From the NCBI GenBank assembly GCA_037129475.1, contig JBAXUY010000004.1, positions 1-64,000 on the forward strand: a DNA stretch of 64,000 nucleotides, in the 5' to 3' direction. Origin of the DNA: RGVT01 sp037129475. GTDB lineage: Bacteria > Planctomycetota > Planctomycetia > Pirellulales > UBA1268. Each line of letters begins with the position of its first letter. The stretch's first letter is position 1. The notes beneath the pieces are model-generated. The model made no database searches and was not told the origin of the DNA. It saw only the letters and a list, made by a program, of their open reading frames with translations. Shown here piece by piece: positions 32,228 through 41,494 of the stretch. Both the position numbers and the translations under genes were made by a program.

Positions 32228-34299
32228 TTCCGGCGGGCAACGGCGGCGAGCGCCACGCCGAGCAGTGCCAGCCCTATCGCCGCTGGCTCCGGCACCATCA
32301 CGAGCTGCATCACCTGGCCGTTCGTCACGGTGCCATCGGCGAAGTTCGCGCTCGCCACGCTCACCGTCGACACGCTCACGGTCTCGTAGCTCGGCCAGAA
32401 GCTCGTGTCGAGCAGATAGTAGCCCTGGCCGTTGTAGGTCTTCGCCGTGCCCAATCCGTTGCCGAGCACGTAATACGTGAACGCCGCGTTCTGAATGCTC
32501 GAGAGAAAGCTCGCCGAGGCGTCGGTAAAAAATCCACCTTGAAACGTATCGTTGAGCGCGAGTGACGTCACGCCGAGGTACACGTCCACGGCGTTCGCCG
32601 ACCCAAGCGCGGTCGTGAATGGCGACGATCCCGCCGTCAGCCGGAGCACGTCATTCCCGCTGGCCGTGCCCGTGGCCCAGATCGGCGCGCCCGTCTTCCC
32701 GAACTCAAAGTTGAAGTCGAGCCCGCTGGTCGGATTCACGCTCGTGGCCGTGAGGATGCCAGGGCTGTTGCCGGGTCCTACGATTCCGGCCCCCGAGATC
32801 GCGCTCACGCGGCCCGAGCCACCGAGCGTCACCCCTGCATCAAGGGCCACGCCGCTTGATGCGGCGATGTTGCCATTGACCACGAGGGCCCCGGAGTGCA
32901 CCCACGTGCCGCCGGTGTAGCTGCTCGAGCCGGTGAGCTCGAGCCGATTTCCCGAGAGGGCGAGGCCGCCGCTGCCCGACACCGCGCCCGTAATCCGGGC
33001 CGTGCCACTGCCGGCGATTTCGAGCAGCCAGCCGTTCGTGTTGATCGAAGCCGCAGTCACTCCGCCCGACCCGACATCCCAATATTGGGTGTCGCCAAGG
33101 GCCACGGTGTTTGAAAACGTCTGTCGCGACGTGTCGTAATTGGTCAGGCCGCCCCGGCCGATCGTGAGCGTATTTGCTCCCGAGAACGTGAATCCGAGCG
33201 TCCCGGTCGCCGTGCCCTTGAAGGCCAGCCCGCGCAGGTTCACGGCTGCGTTGAGATCGATCGACCGCACGGCCGTGGATGTCCCGCTAAACAGCGTGTA
33301 GAGATCTGTCGGCACCGAGTTGGAGCTCCAGTTGCCTGTCCTGCTGAGGTCGTCCTGCGTGGTCGGTCCGCCGGATCCGCCCTGCCAGGTTGCGCTGGGA
33401 TTCCCCACCACCCGGAGTGCATAGCCCGTCACGGCCATGGCATCGGTCGCATTGGCCATGGCTCCCGGGGCGGCGAGCAGGCTCATGATGTTGTAATTGC
33501 CGCTGACGCCCGAGTTGAGCCCGAGCACGGTCAGTTCCTTGCCACCGTTGGGATTCGTCCAGCCGTTGAGCAGCGGGCTGCCCGAATCGCCCTCCACGAG
33601 TTGCACGCTGGGCGTGCCCGACCGCAGTGTGAGAATCACGGTCTGCGTCGGATCAGAACTTAGAACCCCAGTCTGATTGACGGTGGCGGCCCCAGCCCGC
33701 GGGCTATCGTTGGTTGTGTTTCCCCTGCCATAGGCGAGCACGCCGAGACCGTTGTAGACGGAGTAGCTGGTTGACACCGACGAGGTAAACAGGTCGAGCA
33801 CGCCGTACCGAAAGACGTTGGTTGGCGACGCGATCGGCGCGGCAAGCGTTCCCAGGGCCAAGTCGTTGGCAGTCACGCCGCCGTTCGTAACGATCGCTCC
33901 GTAGCCGAGATTTGTGATGCCGCTATTCGTCTGCGACACGAGCAGTCCGTCGTTTCCGCGAATTGTGACGCCCTGGGTGAGCAGGCCGCCGTTCTCGTAG
34001 TGCTGGGCCGTGAGAAAGTGCCGCGGGCTGAGGAGGGCCAGGCCCTTGTAGCTCGAGGCGGCGTAGATCGTGGTGCTCCAGCCCACGCCCGACCAGTCGT
34101 AGGCCGCACCCACGAAGCTGCCGCTGGTGTTGGGCGTCGGGTTCGTCGGGAATCCGCCGGTGAAGCGATCGTTAACCGTGGCCGAATAATCGGTGATATC
34201 GAGTGCGACGGCGGGGGGGCCATCAGCCACTACGACGGCGACCAGGGCGGCGACAGCCCAAGAGGCCCATGGGCGGGATGATGGTTCGCGTCGGTTCAA
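32224..34299 (-). CDS. PEP-CTERM trypsin-like serine protease with autotransporter-type strand repeats
   Basis: A 691-residue exported protein. Signal peptide to about residue 33; a chymotrypsin-fold protease region with a likely triad His100 (LTAQHYE), Asp146 (NDLALG) and Ser239 (EGDSGSP); then beta-rich repeats of the autotransporter-associated strand type (about 320-520, for example SGSGGLALSGNRLELTGSSSYTGGT). The end MVPEPAAIGLALLGVALAAVARRK is a PEP-CTERM sorting signal for exosortase processing. The TTG start 34299 has AGAGG 5 bases upstream. The stop codon comes from a REP foot. Confidence 0.82.
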   Translation of the reverse strand: MNRREPSSRPWASWAVAALVAVVVADGPPAVALDITDYSATVNDRFTGGFPTNPTPNTSGSFVGAAYDWSGVGWSTTIYAASSYKGLALLSPRHFLTAQHYENGGLLTQGVTIRGNDGLLVSQTNSGITNLGYGAIVTNGGVTANDLALGTLAAPIASPTNVFRYGVLDLFTSSVSTSYSVYNGLGVLAYGRGNTTNDSPRAGAATVNQTGVLSSDPTQTVILTLRSGTPSVQLVEGDSGSPLLNGWTNPNGGKELTVLGLNSGVSGNYNIMSLLAAPGAMANATDAMAVTGYALRVVGNPSATWQGGSGGPTTQDDLSRTGNWSSNSVPTDLYTLFSGTSTAVRSIDLNAAVNLRGLAFKGTATGTLGFTFSGANTLTIGRGGLTNYDTSRQTFSNTVALGDTQYWDVGSGGVTAASINTNGWLLEIAGSGTARITGAVSGSGGLALSGNRLELTGSSSYTGGTWVHSGALVVNGNIAASSGVALDAGVTLGGSGRVSAISGAGIVGPGNSPGILTATSVNPTSGLDFNFEFGKTGAPIWATGTASGNDVLRLTAGSSPFTTALGSANAVDVYLGVTSLALNDTFQGGFFTDASASFLSSIQNAAFTYYVLGNGLGTAKTYNGQGYYLLDTSFWPSYETVSVSTVSVASANFADGTVTNGQVMQLVMVPEPAAIGLALLGVALAAVARRK

Positions 34300-34344
34300 G
34301 ACGTCCTCTTGATCATCGTCGTCGGAAAGCCCTGCCCATAGTCG

Positions 34345-34374
34345 AGTATATGTCGCGGAACGACCCTATTTCAA
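34345..34374 (-). promoter_or_regulatory. candidate sigma70-type promoter of the PEP-CTERM protease gene
   Basis: On the minus strand TTGAAA (34369-34374) is 18 bases from TATACT (34345-34350), matching 5 of 6 positions in each box. The leader to the TTG start would be about 40 bases. Confidence 0.45.
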
Positions 34375-34606
34375 CAAATTTCCGGCCGGCCGACTCACGC
34401 GGCGGTCGGCCCCAACAACCGTGCTCGCCGTCACCTTCCTCACTCGAGGCGGGGCAGCGCGCGGCAAAAATTACTGTTCGAAGCGTATCGTTATCCTTAG
34501 CGCTGTAGAATTTATGGGTACGGTGCAAGGCAACGCGGGTGTCACCCAGGGGAACGGAGTGCACCTGCACAGCACCCCTCCTTTGAAGGGATAGCAAGGG
34601 CCTGTC
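34375..34606. other. intergenic region before the second polysaccharide block
   Basis: Gene-free stretch between the divergent PEP-CTERM gene and the acyltransferase. It holds no REP copy. It contains a few AT-richer segments (around 34465-34515) and a purine-rich GAAGGGATAGCAAGGG shortly before the acyltransferase start. No clear plus-strand promoter could be assigned. Confidence 0.4.
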
Positions 34607-35368
34607 TTGGATTCGCTTCCGTCTGCTTCGCGGCGTGTTGCCAGCGACCGACCAGTTCGGTCGGCCGACCGCGATAGCTTCGCCCCGCCGCCAGCCTGCG
34701 AACGAATCCTCATCGTTGGCGCGGGGGGCTTCGGCCGCGAACTACTGCAGTGGGCACGTGACGCGTGGCCGCAGTGGTCCGATCGCTTAGCCGGGTTTCT
34801 GTCCGCCGATGACCATGTGCTCGACGGATTCGATTGCAACCTTCCGATCGTCGGCTCACCGACAGACTTTCGACCATCTCGTGGCGACGGGTTCCTGCTC
34901 GCAATCGGCGTCCCCTACGCACGGCGGAATGTGGCAGAACTGCTACTGGCCCGTGGCGCCCAGTTCCTCACGCTCGTACATCCCACCGCCGTCGTTTCCG
35001 CCTCGGCGAAAATCGGCGACGGCGCCGTGCTCTGCCCATATTCCATCGCCAGCGACTCGTGCCGGGTGGGCCGGTTCGTGCTCATGAACTACCACACCTC
35101 GCTCGGGCACGACGCCATAGCCGGTGATTTTTCGGTTTTATCTCCCTATGCAACGCTCGGCGGCCGTGCCTCAATAGACGAAGATGTCTTTTTAGGCCTC
35201 CACGCTTCGGTAGGGCCCGGGAAAACCGTTGGCGCCCGTAGCAAGGTAAGCGCTAATTCCTGCGTCTTGGCCAATGCCCCATCCGACTCACTGGTGTTCG
35301 GCGTTCCTGGCCGAATCGGCAACCGGATCGACCTCGATTCCTTCCCGAAGCGTAGTAGCGAAAGATGA
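34607..35368 (+). CDS. PglD/NeuD-family sugar acyltransferase (left-handed beta-helix)
   Basis: A 253-residue protein. An N-terminal Rossmann-like UDP-sugar-binding part (ILIVGAGGFGRELLQWA, about residues 33-50) is followed by hexapeptide repeats (SASAKIGDGAVLCPYSIASDS, GDFSVLSPYATLGGRASIDEDVFLG, VGARSKVSANSCVLAN). The family acetylates UDP-4-amino sugars (PglD) or sialic acids (NeuD). The likely catalytic His is in NYHTSLGHDAI. The TTG start at 34607 has AAGGG nearby; no ATG precedes the domain. With the 20.5-25.5 kb genes it would complete a bacillosamine-type route. Confidence 0.82.
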   Translation: MDSLPSASRRVASDRPVRSADRDSFAPPPACERILIVGAGGFGRELLQWARDAWPQWSDRLAGFLSADDHVLDGFDCNLPIVGSPTDFRPSRGDGFLLAIGVPYARRNVAELLLARGAQFLTLVHPTAVVSASAKIGDGAVLCPYSIASDSCRVGRFVLMNYHTSLGHDAIAGDFSVLSPYATLGGRASIDEDVFLGLHASVGPGKTVGARSKVSANSCVLANAPSDSLVFGVPGRIGNRIDLDSFPKRSSER

Positions 35369-36807
35369 TGCCTTGGTCTTCTAAATTCTGCGTCGGGATC
35401 GTACTTGTGCTTTCCCTTGGCCTCGGTTTTTACGCCACCGCGGCCGACCAAGTTCCGCCCCCAGCAGGGGCGGAACTCGATGCCGCGATGGAGTCGGTGA
35501 AGGCGATCTACGCCGACAAGGCCAGCAAGGCCAAGACGCCGTCGGAACGGGCGGCGCTTGCCCGGGAGGTGTTCGGGCATCGCGACGCTGCATCCACGCA
35601 GGCCGAGCGCTACGCGATCGTCATGGCGGCGCTCAACATCGCCACCAAGAGCGACGACGCGCTCTTGTTGATGACTATCTGCGACGATCTGGCGGCCACA
35701 TTCACGGTGGACAGGATCCGCCTATTCGTCGATCGCGTGGACGATACGACCGGCCCTGTATCGCAGGCCGCTTGGCCGAAGCTCAAAGACAGACTCGACG
35801 GCATGGCCGATGCCTGCCTGCAGGCAAACCGCTTCGACGACGCAACCAAATTAGCCACGGCGATGATGTCGCTCGCCAAGCGAGCCCGCGACGCAAAGGC
35901 AGGCACAGCTACCACTGCGCTCCGCAAGACCATCGCCGACCGGAAGAAGGCCCGTGAACGCTACGAAGACCTGGCAAACGCTGCCAACCAGCGCGACGCT
36001 GATCCCAAGACGCTGCTCGAGTTTGGCCGCATGCTGTGTTTCACAGAGGGGGATTGGGCCCAGGGTGTTCGCTATCTCGCTCGCTCCGATGACGCAGCGC
36101 TTTCCGCCGTCGCAGCCGCGGAGGCTCGGGCCGCGACGCCGGAGGCGCAACTTGCGGTAGCCGATGCCTGGGCGACCTACGCCGAGAAAGCCCCGGTTAA
36201 CGAGAGGGAGCCGATCCGCGACCATGCCGCCGAGATTTACACCGAAGTAATCCCAACCCTGACGGGCCTCGCGAAAGTGCGCGCCGAGAAGGCGCTCGAT
36301 GACGTGCTGGCCGCCTCCCAGTCAACGAAAGATGGAAATGCTTGGCTGGTCGTCTTCCGATCCGACAACCCCAAGATCTGGAACACGGAAAGTCGTGACG
36401 ATCCACGAAACTTCGCCGTGCCGCTCGACAGCCTGCCGCAGACGATCAGGTTCGTCCGAATCCGTCGCTCCAATGGCCAGACCGTGATTGCTCCGATCAG
36501 TAAGCAGACGATCGGCTCGCTTTCGAGGGGCCCGCGCTACGGCTGGGAAGGCTCCAAGCCGGAGCGGTTCGGAGCATTACTGTTGGGCATCATCGACAAC
36601 GAGGCCAATGTTCACCAAAAGACGGGTGAGGTGGGCATCGTGGATAGTGGGCAAGACTGTCGCTCAGGCTGGGGATTCGGCATTCGCATCAATCATGGCA
36701 ACCAGGCTGTATGCTGGGCGGGCAAGTGGATCCCCACCGAGCCGCTGGAAATCGCCGTGGCCAAACGACCGCTATCGCCCGACGAGCAAAAACTGCTGCT
36801 CGAATGA
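35365..36807 (+). CDS. secreted helical protein of unknown function in the polysaccharide operon
   Basis: A 480-residue protein with a signal peptide (MMPWSSKFCVGIVLVLSLGLGFYATAAD, cleavage near 27), a long helical region to about residue 310, and a C-terminal beta-rich part (WLVVFRSDNPKIWNTESRDDPRNFAVPL and WGFGIRINHGNQAVCWAGKWI). No family was recognised. Four-base overlaps with both neighbours (ATGA) tie it to the acyltransferase and the following glycosyltransferase, so it is probably an envelope accessory of the glycan pathway. Confidence 0.75.
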   Translation: MMPWSSKFCVGIVLVLSLGLGFYATAADQVPPPAGAELDAAMESVKAIYADKASKAKTPSERAALAREVFGHRDAASTQAERYAIVMAALNIATKSDDALLLMTICDDLAATFTVDRIRLFVDRVDDTTGPVSQAAWPKLKDRLDGMADACLQANRFDDATKLATAMMSLAKRARDAKAGTATTALRKTIADRKKARERYEDLANAANQRDADPKTLLEFGRMLCFTEGDWAQGVRYLARSDDAALSAVAAAEARAATPEAQLAVADAWATYAEKAPVNEREPIRDHAAEIYTEVIPTLTGLAKVRAEKALDDVLAASQSTKDGNAWLVVFRSDNPKIWNTESRDDPRNFAVPLDSLPQTIRFVRIRRSNGQTVIAPISKQTIGSLSRGPRYGWEGSKPERFGALLLGIIDNEANVHQKTGEVGIVDSGQDCRSGWGFGIRINHGNQAVCWAGKWIPTEPLEIAVAKRPLSPDEQKLLLE

Positions 36808-37952
36808 GAATCCGCGTCGTAGGTTTCAACTTCAGCGCAATCGGCGGCCTGGAGATCGTTTCCAAAGCGATCGCCGGGGTGCTGGCCCGACGAGGTCACG
36901 ACGTCGCATGCTTGGCATTGCACGAATCCGGCACCATCACCGGCGACGGATTCAAGATCGTGGGCATCGTGCCGGGATTCATCGGAGCGCGCTCGCTGGC
37001 CCACCGCTTTCCCGCGCTCTTCCCGAGCGGCCAGCTCCGGAGCCATCTTGGCGATACCGACATCGTCATCGCAGCCCATGCCCACACGCTTTGGACCGTG
37101 CTGCCCGTCGTCGAGACCTTGCCGTCCCGACCGATCGTCGTCGGCTGGCTTCATGGCCGCGAAGCCTGGGCCCGACTAGGGAGGGACCTGGCCCCGTGGC
37201 TGCAGAAGGTTGATCATCTTGCCGCCGTCAGTCACTTCACAGCCGACACGGTCAGCAACTTAGTGCCTGGGATACCCCGGCCCACGGTCATCCATAATCC
37301 GGTCGATACAAACGTCTTTTTCCCCACCGCTTCGCCGGCCGATATTCGGCGGCACCATATCCTCACGGTTGGTCGCCACGATCTTGACTCGCACCATAAG
37401 GGCTACGACGTGCTGATCGAGGCCATGAGCCTGCTGCGCCGCAACCGGCCCGATCTACCGCTCAAACTCACCATCACTGGCACGGGATCGCTGCTCGAGA
37501 ATCATCGGCGGCGGATCGCCGACAGCCGCCTGGGCGAAGTGGTCTCGCTGGCGGGAAGGGTTTCCCGTGACACGCTTCGTTCGCTCTACCAAACGACCGA
37601 CCTGTTCGCGTTTCCCAGCCGCCTTGAATCCGTCAATGACGAGGAATTTGGAGAGGGCTTCGGCGTCGTCAACGCGGAAGCCGCCGCCTGCGGCCGGCCC
37701 GTGATCACGAGCACGCATGGTGGCTGTCCGGAAACGGTGATCGACGGCGTCACGGGATTCGCCATCGATCCCACGTCGCCCGACCTCGTGTCCCGCGGGA
37801 TCGCGGCAGTTTTCGACATGCCCGCTGCGGAACGCGACGCCATGGGCGCGCGCGGCCGGGCGATGGTCATGGAGCGTTTTTCCACGACAGTCTTCGAGCA
37901 GCGCGTAGGCGATTTCATCGACTCGTGCGCAGCCGGAGCCATGGTGTCATGA
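36804..37952 (+). CDS. GT4-family glycosyltransferase
   Basis: A 382-residue GT-B glycosyltransferase. The N-terminal acceptor domain starts RIRVVGFNFSAIGGLEIVSKAIAGVLARRGHDV. The C-terminal donor domain carries HILTVGRHDLDSHHKGYDVLIEAM and the EX7E motif in EGFGVVNAEAAACGRPVI. Retaining transfer from a nucleotide sugar to a lipid-linked or growing glycan in the cytoplasm is expected. ATG 36804 overlaps the upstream stop. Confidence 0.88.
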   Translation: MRIRVVGFNFSAIGGLEIVSKAIAGVLARRGHDVACLALHESGTITGDGFKIVGIVPGFIGARSLAHRFPALFPSGQLRSHLGDTDIVIAAHAHTLWTVLPVVETLPSRPIVVGWLHGREAWARLGRDLAPWLQKVDHLAAVSHFTADTVSNLVPGIPRPTVIHNPVDTNVFFPTASPADIRRHHILTVGRHDLDSHHKGYDVLIEAMSLLRRNRPDLPLKLTITGTGSLLENHRRRIADSRLGEVVSLAGRVSRDTLRSLYQTTDLFAFPSRLESVNDEEFGEGFGVVNAEAAACGRPVITSTHGGCPETVIDGVTGFAIDPTSPDLVSRGIAAVFDMPAAERDAMGARGRAMVMERFSTTVFEQRVGDFIDSCAAGAMVS

Positions 37953-39241
37953 AGGCCCAAGACGCAGGCATCGCGAAGGGTCGCGTCGCAATCATCGGCC
38001 TCGGCTACGTCGGGCTGCCGTTGGCCTTGGCCTTTGTGAAGGCGGGACACGCCGTGGTGGGCATCGACCGCGATCCCGAGAAGGCCACGCTGCTCGAGGC
38101 CGGCACATCGTATTTGCGTCATATCCCGGCGGAGCGGATTCGCGAGGCGATGGGCACGGGCCGTCTGCATGCCACGGCAAACATGGCGGAGGCTGCCGAA
38201 GCAGAGGCCGTAATCATCTGCGTGCCCACTCCGCTCACGCCGCAGCGCGATCCCGACCTCTCCTATGTGCTCAACACGGGCGCCGCGCTGGCTCCACACC
38301 TCCGCCAAGGGATGCTCGTGGTCCTTGAGTCCACCACCTATCCCGGCACCACCTCCGTCGAACTGCGGGGCTGCCTGGAGCATGGCTCCGGCCTCGTGGC
38401 CGGCCGCGACTTCCATCTCGCCTTCTCGCCCGAACGCGAAGATCCGGGCAATCCGACGTCGCTCGAGCGTATCCCGAAGGTCGTGGGCGGCCTCACGCCG
38501 GCCTGTCTGCGGCGGGCGGTAGACCTCTATGGCGCGGTCGTGCCCCGGGTGGTCGAGGTATCGAGCTGTGACGCTGCAGAGGCTACAAAACTGCTAGAAA
38601 ACATCTTCCGCTCAGTCAACATCGCCCTCGTCAACGAGTTGAAGGTGATCTACGAGGCGATGGGCATCGACGTATGGGAGGTGATCGCCGCGGCGAGCAC
38701 CAAGCCCTTTGGTTTCATGCCGTTCTATCCCGGGCCCGGCCTGGGCGGACACTGCATCCCCATCGACCCCTTCTACCTCAGTTGGAAAGCCCGCGAATTC
38801 GGCCACACGGCCCGATTCATCGAGCTGGCAGGTGAGATCAACACGGCGATGCCGCGGCACGTGGTCAACCGCGTCGCCGACGCGCTCAACGACAGGGGCA
38901 AGGCGGTGCGGGGTGCCCGGATCCTTCTGCTCGGCCTCGCCTACAAGAAAAACGTGGATGACGACCGCGAGTCGCCTACCTACGCCATCTGGGAGATGCT
39001 CGCCGACGCAGGCGCTTCGATCTCTTACAACGATCCCTTCGTGCCCGTGGTGCGGCCGGGCCGCACGCACAGCGCCTTCGCCGGCAGGCAATCCGTCCCC
39101 ATCACAGACGACTTCGACGCGATTGTCGTCTGCACCGATCACGACGCCTACCGCGAGCATGACTTTGGCGGCTTTGAGGCTGCGGTCATCGACACACGCA
39201 ACGCAATTCGTCACCGCCCGAAGCACTACCACCGGGCCTGA
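37949..39241 (+). CDS. UDP-sugar 6-dehydrogenase (WbpA/TviB/WecC type)
   Basis: A 430-residue enzyme. The NAD-binding loop IGLGYVGLPLA is at about 16-26, SPEREDPGN at 160-168 and Lys214 in AEATKLLEN; the catalytic Cys269 lies in GPGLGGHCIPIDPFY. SPERxDPG is characteristic of the UDP-GlcNAc/UDP-ManNAc dehydrogenases rather than UDP-glucose dehydrogenase. The product would be a UDP-HexNAc uronic acid for the glycan. ATG 37949 overlaps the upstream stop (ATGA). Confidence 0.92.
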   Translation: MKAQDAGIAKGRVAIIGLGYVGLPLALAFVKAGHAVVGIDRDPEKATLLEAGTSYLRHIPAERIREAMGTGRLHATANMAEAAEAEAVIICVPTPLTPQRDPDLSYVLNTGAALAPHLRQGMLVVLESTTYPGTTSVELRGCLEHGSGLVAGRDFHLAFSPEREDPGNPTSLERIPKVVGGLTPACLRRAVDLYGAVVPRVVEVSSCDAAEATKLLENIFRSVNIALVNELKVIYEAMGIDVWEVIAAASTKPFGFMPFYPGPGLGGHCIPIDPFYLSWKAREFGHTARFIELAGEINTAMPRHVVNRVADALNDRGKAVRGARILLLGLAYKKNVDDDRESPTYAIWEMLADAGASISYNDPFVPVVRPGRTHSAFAGRQSVPITDDFDAIVVCTDHDAYREHDFGGFEAAVIDTRNAIRHRPKHYHRA

Positions 39242-39250
39242 CGACACACC

Positions 39251-40657
39251 ATGGCCACCGCCCACCTTCAGACACTTCCACCGCGGACAGTTCCCGGCGT
39301 CGCGGACCGGATCCGGTCCGCGTTCGCCTCGGCGCGGAGCGTGCCCAGTTCCCTGCCCCCGTTCTGGATCGCCTGCGCTCTCACGCTCATCGTGGCCCAC
39401 TACCAGCTCTGGGGAAGGCTCAACATCGTCTACAAGATTCTGGGCACCGTCGTGGTCGTGATGATGCCATTCACGGCCGGGTTTGCCCGCATCATCTCGC
39501 GGCCGGCGGTCATCTGGCTACTCGTGTTCGAGGCGGTGATGGTCGCCAACATGGCGTTAGGGCGCTACTTCACGGTGTCGAGCCTGTTTACGACGGCAAG
39601 TGCCCCGGTGATCCTGATCCGCTCGCTCCCCTTCCTGCTCTGCGGCTACACGCTCGCCCGCCACCCGCTGTGGCAACGCCGCTTCCTGCTCTTCGTCGGG
39701 GCGGTCTATTGGCTGTTCGCGGTCCAAGATGCCCGCGGGTTTATCGCTGGAGCCCGGGCGCAGCTCGGTCGCGCGGAAACGTACACACAAACGCAGGGTC
39801 TGGACGACACCCGCGTGGGTTCGATGTACGTCGGTGCGTTCACCTATTTTGCCCCGTTGATGCTGTTCTTCGCGATCGGGCTGTTCCGGCTCTATCCGAC
39901 GCTTTCCAAGCCTTGGAAGATGTTCGTGATCGTGATCCAGGTGACTTTTTCGACCGTGGCCGTGCTCGCGGGCTTCGGGGCCACGACGACGATGGCGTTT
40001 CTCGCCGTGCTTCTCCTGGCGATCTATGCACCGGTGAAGACGATCGGCTGGAGACTCTACTACCTCGGCATCAGTGGGGCGGCGTTCGCGATATTTGAAG
40101 TCATTCGTCGCGCACTCTTGGACCAAGGAGGGCGTGGTGCTGCCGGAGATGCGTTTGCGAAATTTACGCTCCTGTTCCAGTCGTTGTGGTCAGCTCTGAC
40201 TGGTGTTGATATGTCGGCGCTCGAGCGGGCTTCAAGCTCTCGCATTCCCTTGATGCTCGCTTCTCTCGAGACGTTTTTGCGCAATCCGATCGTAGGACAC
40301 GGCTTTTACGGTGCATCCGACCTGGACATCGGCGGCCACAGCTTCCTGGTGGACACGGCTGCCATTTTCGGTCTTGTCGGACTCGTGCCGATCCTGTTTT
40401 TTTTCTCGCTTGTGCTCACGGGCCTACGCCGCAAAAACCGACACGGAGGGCGAACCTGGCCGATCTCGAGTTCCCGGATCTTTGTCCTGCTGTTGCTCGC
40501 CGGGTTGGTCATGAATCCCTATTTCCTCAGCCTTCTCAGCCTCTCGTACTTTCTGTTCCTACTGCTCGGTTTCGCACTCGCCGACAGCGAAGTGGATACG
40601 CCTTCCTCCACGGAATCTGTCCGTCCCGCGCGCCAAGCCCAGCCACTCAGCCTCTGA
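39251..40657 (+). CDS. O-antigen ligase/Wzy-like polymerase membrane protein
   Basis: A 468-residue protein with about ten to twelve membrane helices and a large periplasmic loop (about residues 280-350). The loop ends in NPIVGHGFYGASDLDIGGHSFLVDTAAIFGLVGLVPILFFF, which is the conserved Wzy_C/O-antigen ligase region. It would polymerise or transfer lipid-linked glycan in the periplasm. Because the next genes are an ABC exporter (Wzm/Wzt), a ligase or capping role is at least as likely as Wzx/Wzy-type polymerisation. Confidence 0.8.
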   Translation: MATAHLQTLPPRTVPGVADRIRSAFASARSVPSSLPPFWIACALTLIVAHYQLWGRLNIVYKILGTVVVVMMPFTAGFARIISRPAVIWLLVFEAVMVANMALGRYFTVSSLFTTASAPVILIRSLPFLLCGYTLARHPLWQRRFLLFVGAVYWLFAVQDARGFIAGARAQLGRAETYTQTQGLDDTRVGSMYVGAFTYFAPLMLFFAIGLFRLYPTLSKPWKMFVIVIQVTFSTVAVLAGFGATTTMAFLAVLLLAIYAPVKTIGWRLYYLGISGAAFAIFEVIRRALLDQGGRGAAGDAFAKFTLLFQSLWSALTGVDMSALERASSSRIPLMLASLETFLRNPIVGHGFYGASDLDIGGHSFLVDTAAIFGLVGLVPILFFFSLVLTGLRRKNRHGGRTWPISSSRIFVLLLLAGLVMNPYFLSLLSLSYFLFLLLGFALADSEVDTPSSTESVRPARQAQPLSL

Positions 40658-40666
40658 CGTTTCATC

Positions 40667-41491
40667 ATGGAGACCATCATCGAGGCTGGGCGGGCGGAAA
40701 AAAGTTACTGGCGTGACCTGTGGCGGTACCGGGATCTCTTCTACTTCCTGGCCTGGCGCGACGTCCTGGTCCGCTACAAGCAAACCGTCTTTGGCGTCCT
40801 GTGGGCCGTGCTACGGCCATTTCTCACGATGGCGATCTTCGTCGTCATCTTCAGTCGTGTCGCGGGCCTTCCCAGCGATGGGGTGCCCTACGCCATCCTC
40901 GTACTGGGGGGCATGCTGCCGTGGCAGTTCTTCGCAAGTGCGCTCGCGGAATCGAGTAACAGCCTCGTTTCCAACGCGAGCCTCATCACGAAGGTGTATT
41001 TTCCACGGATCATCCTTCCGGCCAGCTCAGTGATCGTGGCAACAGTCGACTTTCTAATCACACTCGGCCTCATGGCAGCGGTGATGGCTTGGTATGGCTA
41101 CGTGCCTCCCGCCCGTATCCTGCTGCTGCCGGCATTCGTACTGCTCGCTCTGGTTGCAGCCTTGGGACCCGGGCTGATCGCGACTGCACTCAACGTGAAA
41201 TATCGTGACTTCCGGTTTGTGATCCCGTTCATCGTGCAGTTCGGTCTCTATGTGTCGCCCGTCGGCTTCCGATCCTCGATCATCGAGGAAAAATTGGGCC
41301 CCGTGGCGCGGCTCCTCTATTCTCTGAACCCCATGGTGGGCGTGATCGACGGCTTTCGCTGGTGTATCGGGGCGGAGCCGAAGCTTCACGTCGGCTCGCT
41401 TGCGGTATCCACGGCAATGAGCTTCGTTCTGCTGTGGGCTGGCGTCCGATTTTTTCGCAGCACCGAGAAGAGCTTCGCGGACGTCGTCTGA
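40667..41491 (+). CDS. wzm: ABC polysaccharide exporter permease (Wzm-like)
   Basis: A 274-residue ABC-2 permease. After a cytoplasmic N-terminal segment (SYWRDLWRYRDLFYFLAWRDVLVRYKQTVFGVLWAVLRPFLTM) come six hydrophobic helices. The motif ILVLGGMLPWQFFASALAESSNSLVSNASLI is diagnostic of polysaccharide exporters. It pairs with the ATPase that starts 3 bp downstream. Confidence 0.9.
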   Translation: METIIEAGRAEKSYWRDLWRYRDLFYFLAWRDVLVRYKQTVFGVLWAVLRPFLTMAIFVVIFSRVAGLPSDGVPYAILVLGGMLPWQFFASALAESSNSLVSNASLITKVYFPRIILPASSVIVATVDFLITLGLMAAVMAWYGYVPPARILLLPAFVLLALVAALGPGLIATALNVKYRDFRFVIPFIVQFGLYVSPVGFRSSIIEEKLGPVARLLYSLNPMVGVIDGFRWCIGAEPKLHVGSLAVSTAMSFVLLWAGVRFFRSTEKSFADVV

Positions 41492-41494
41492 AGG

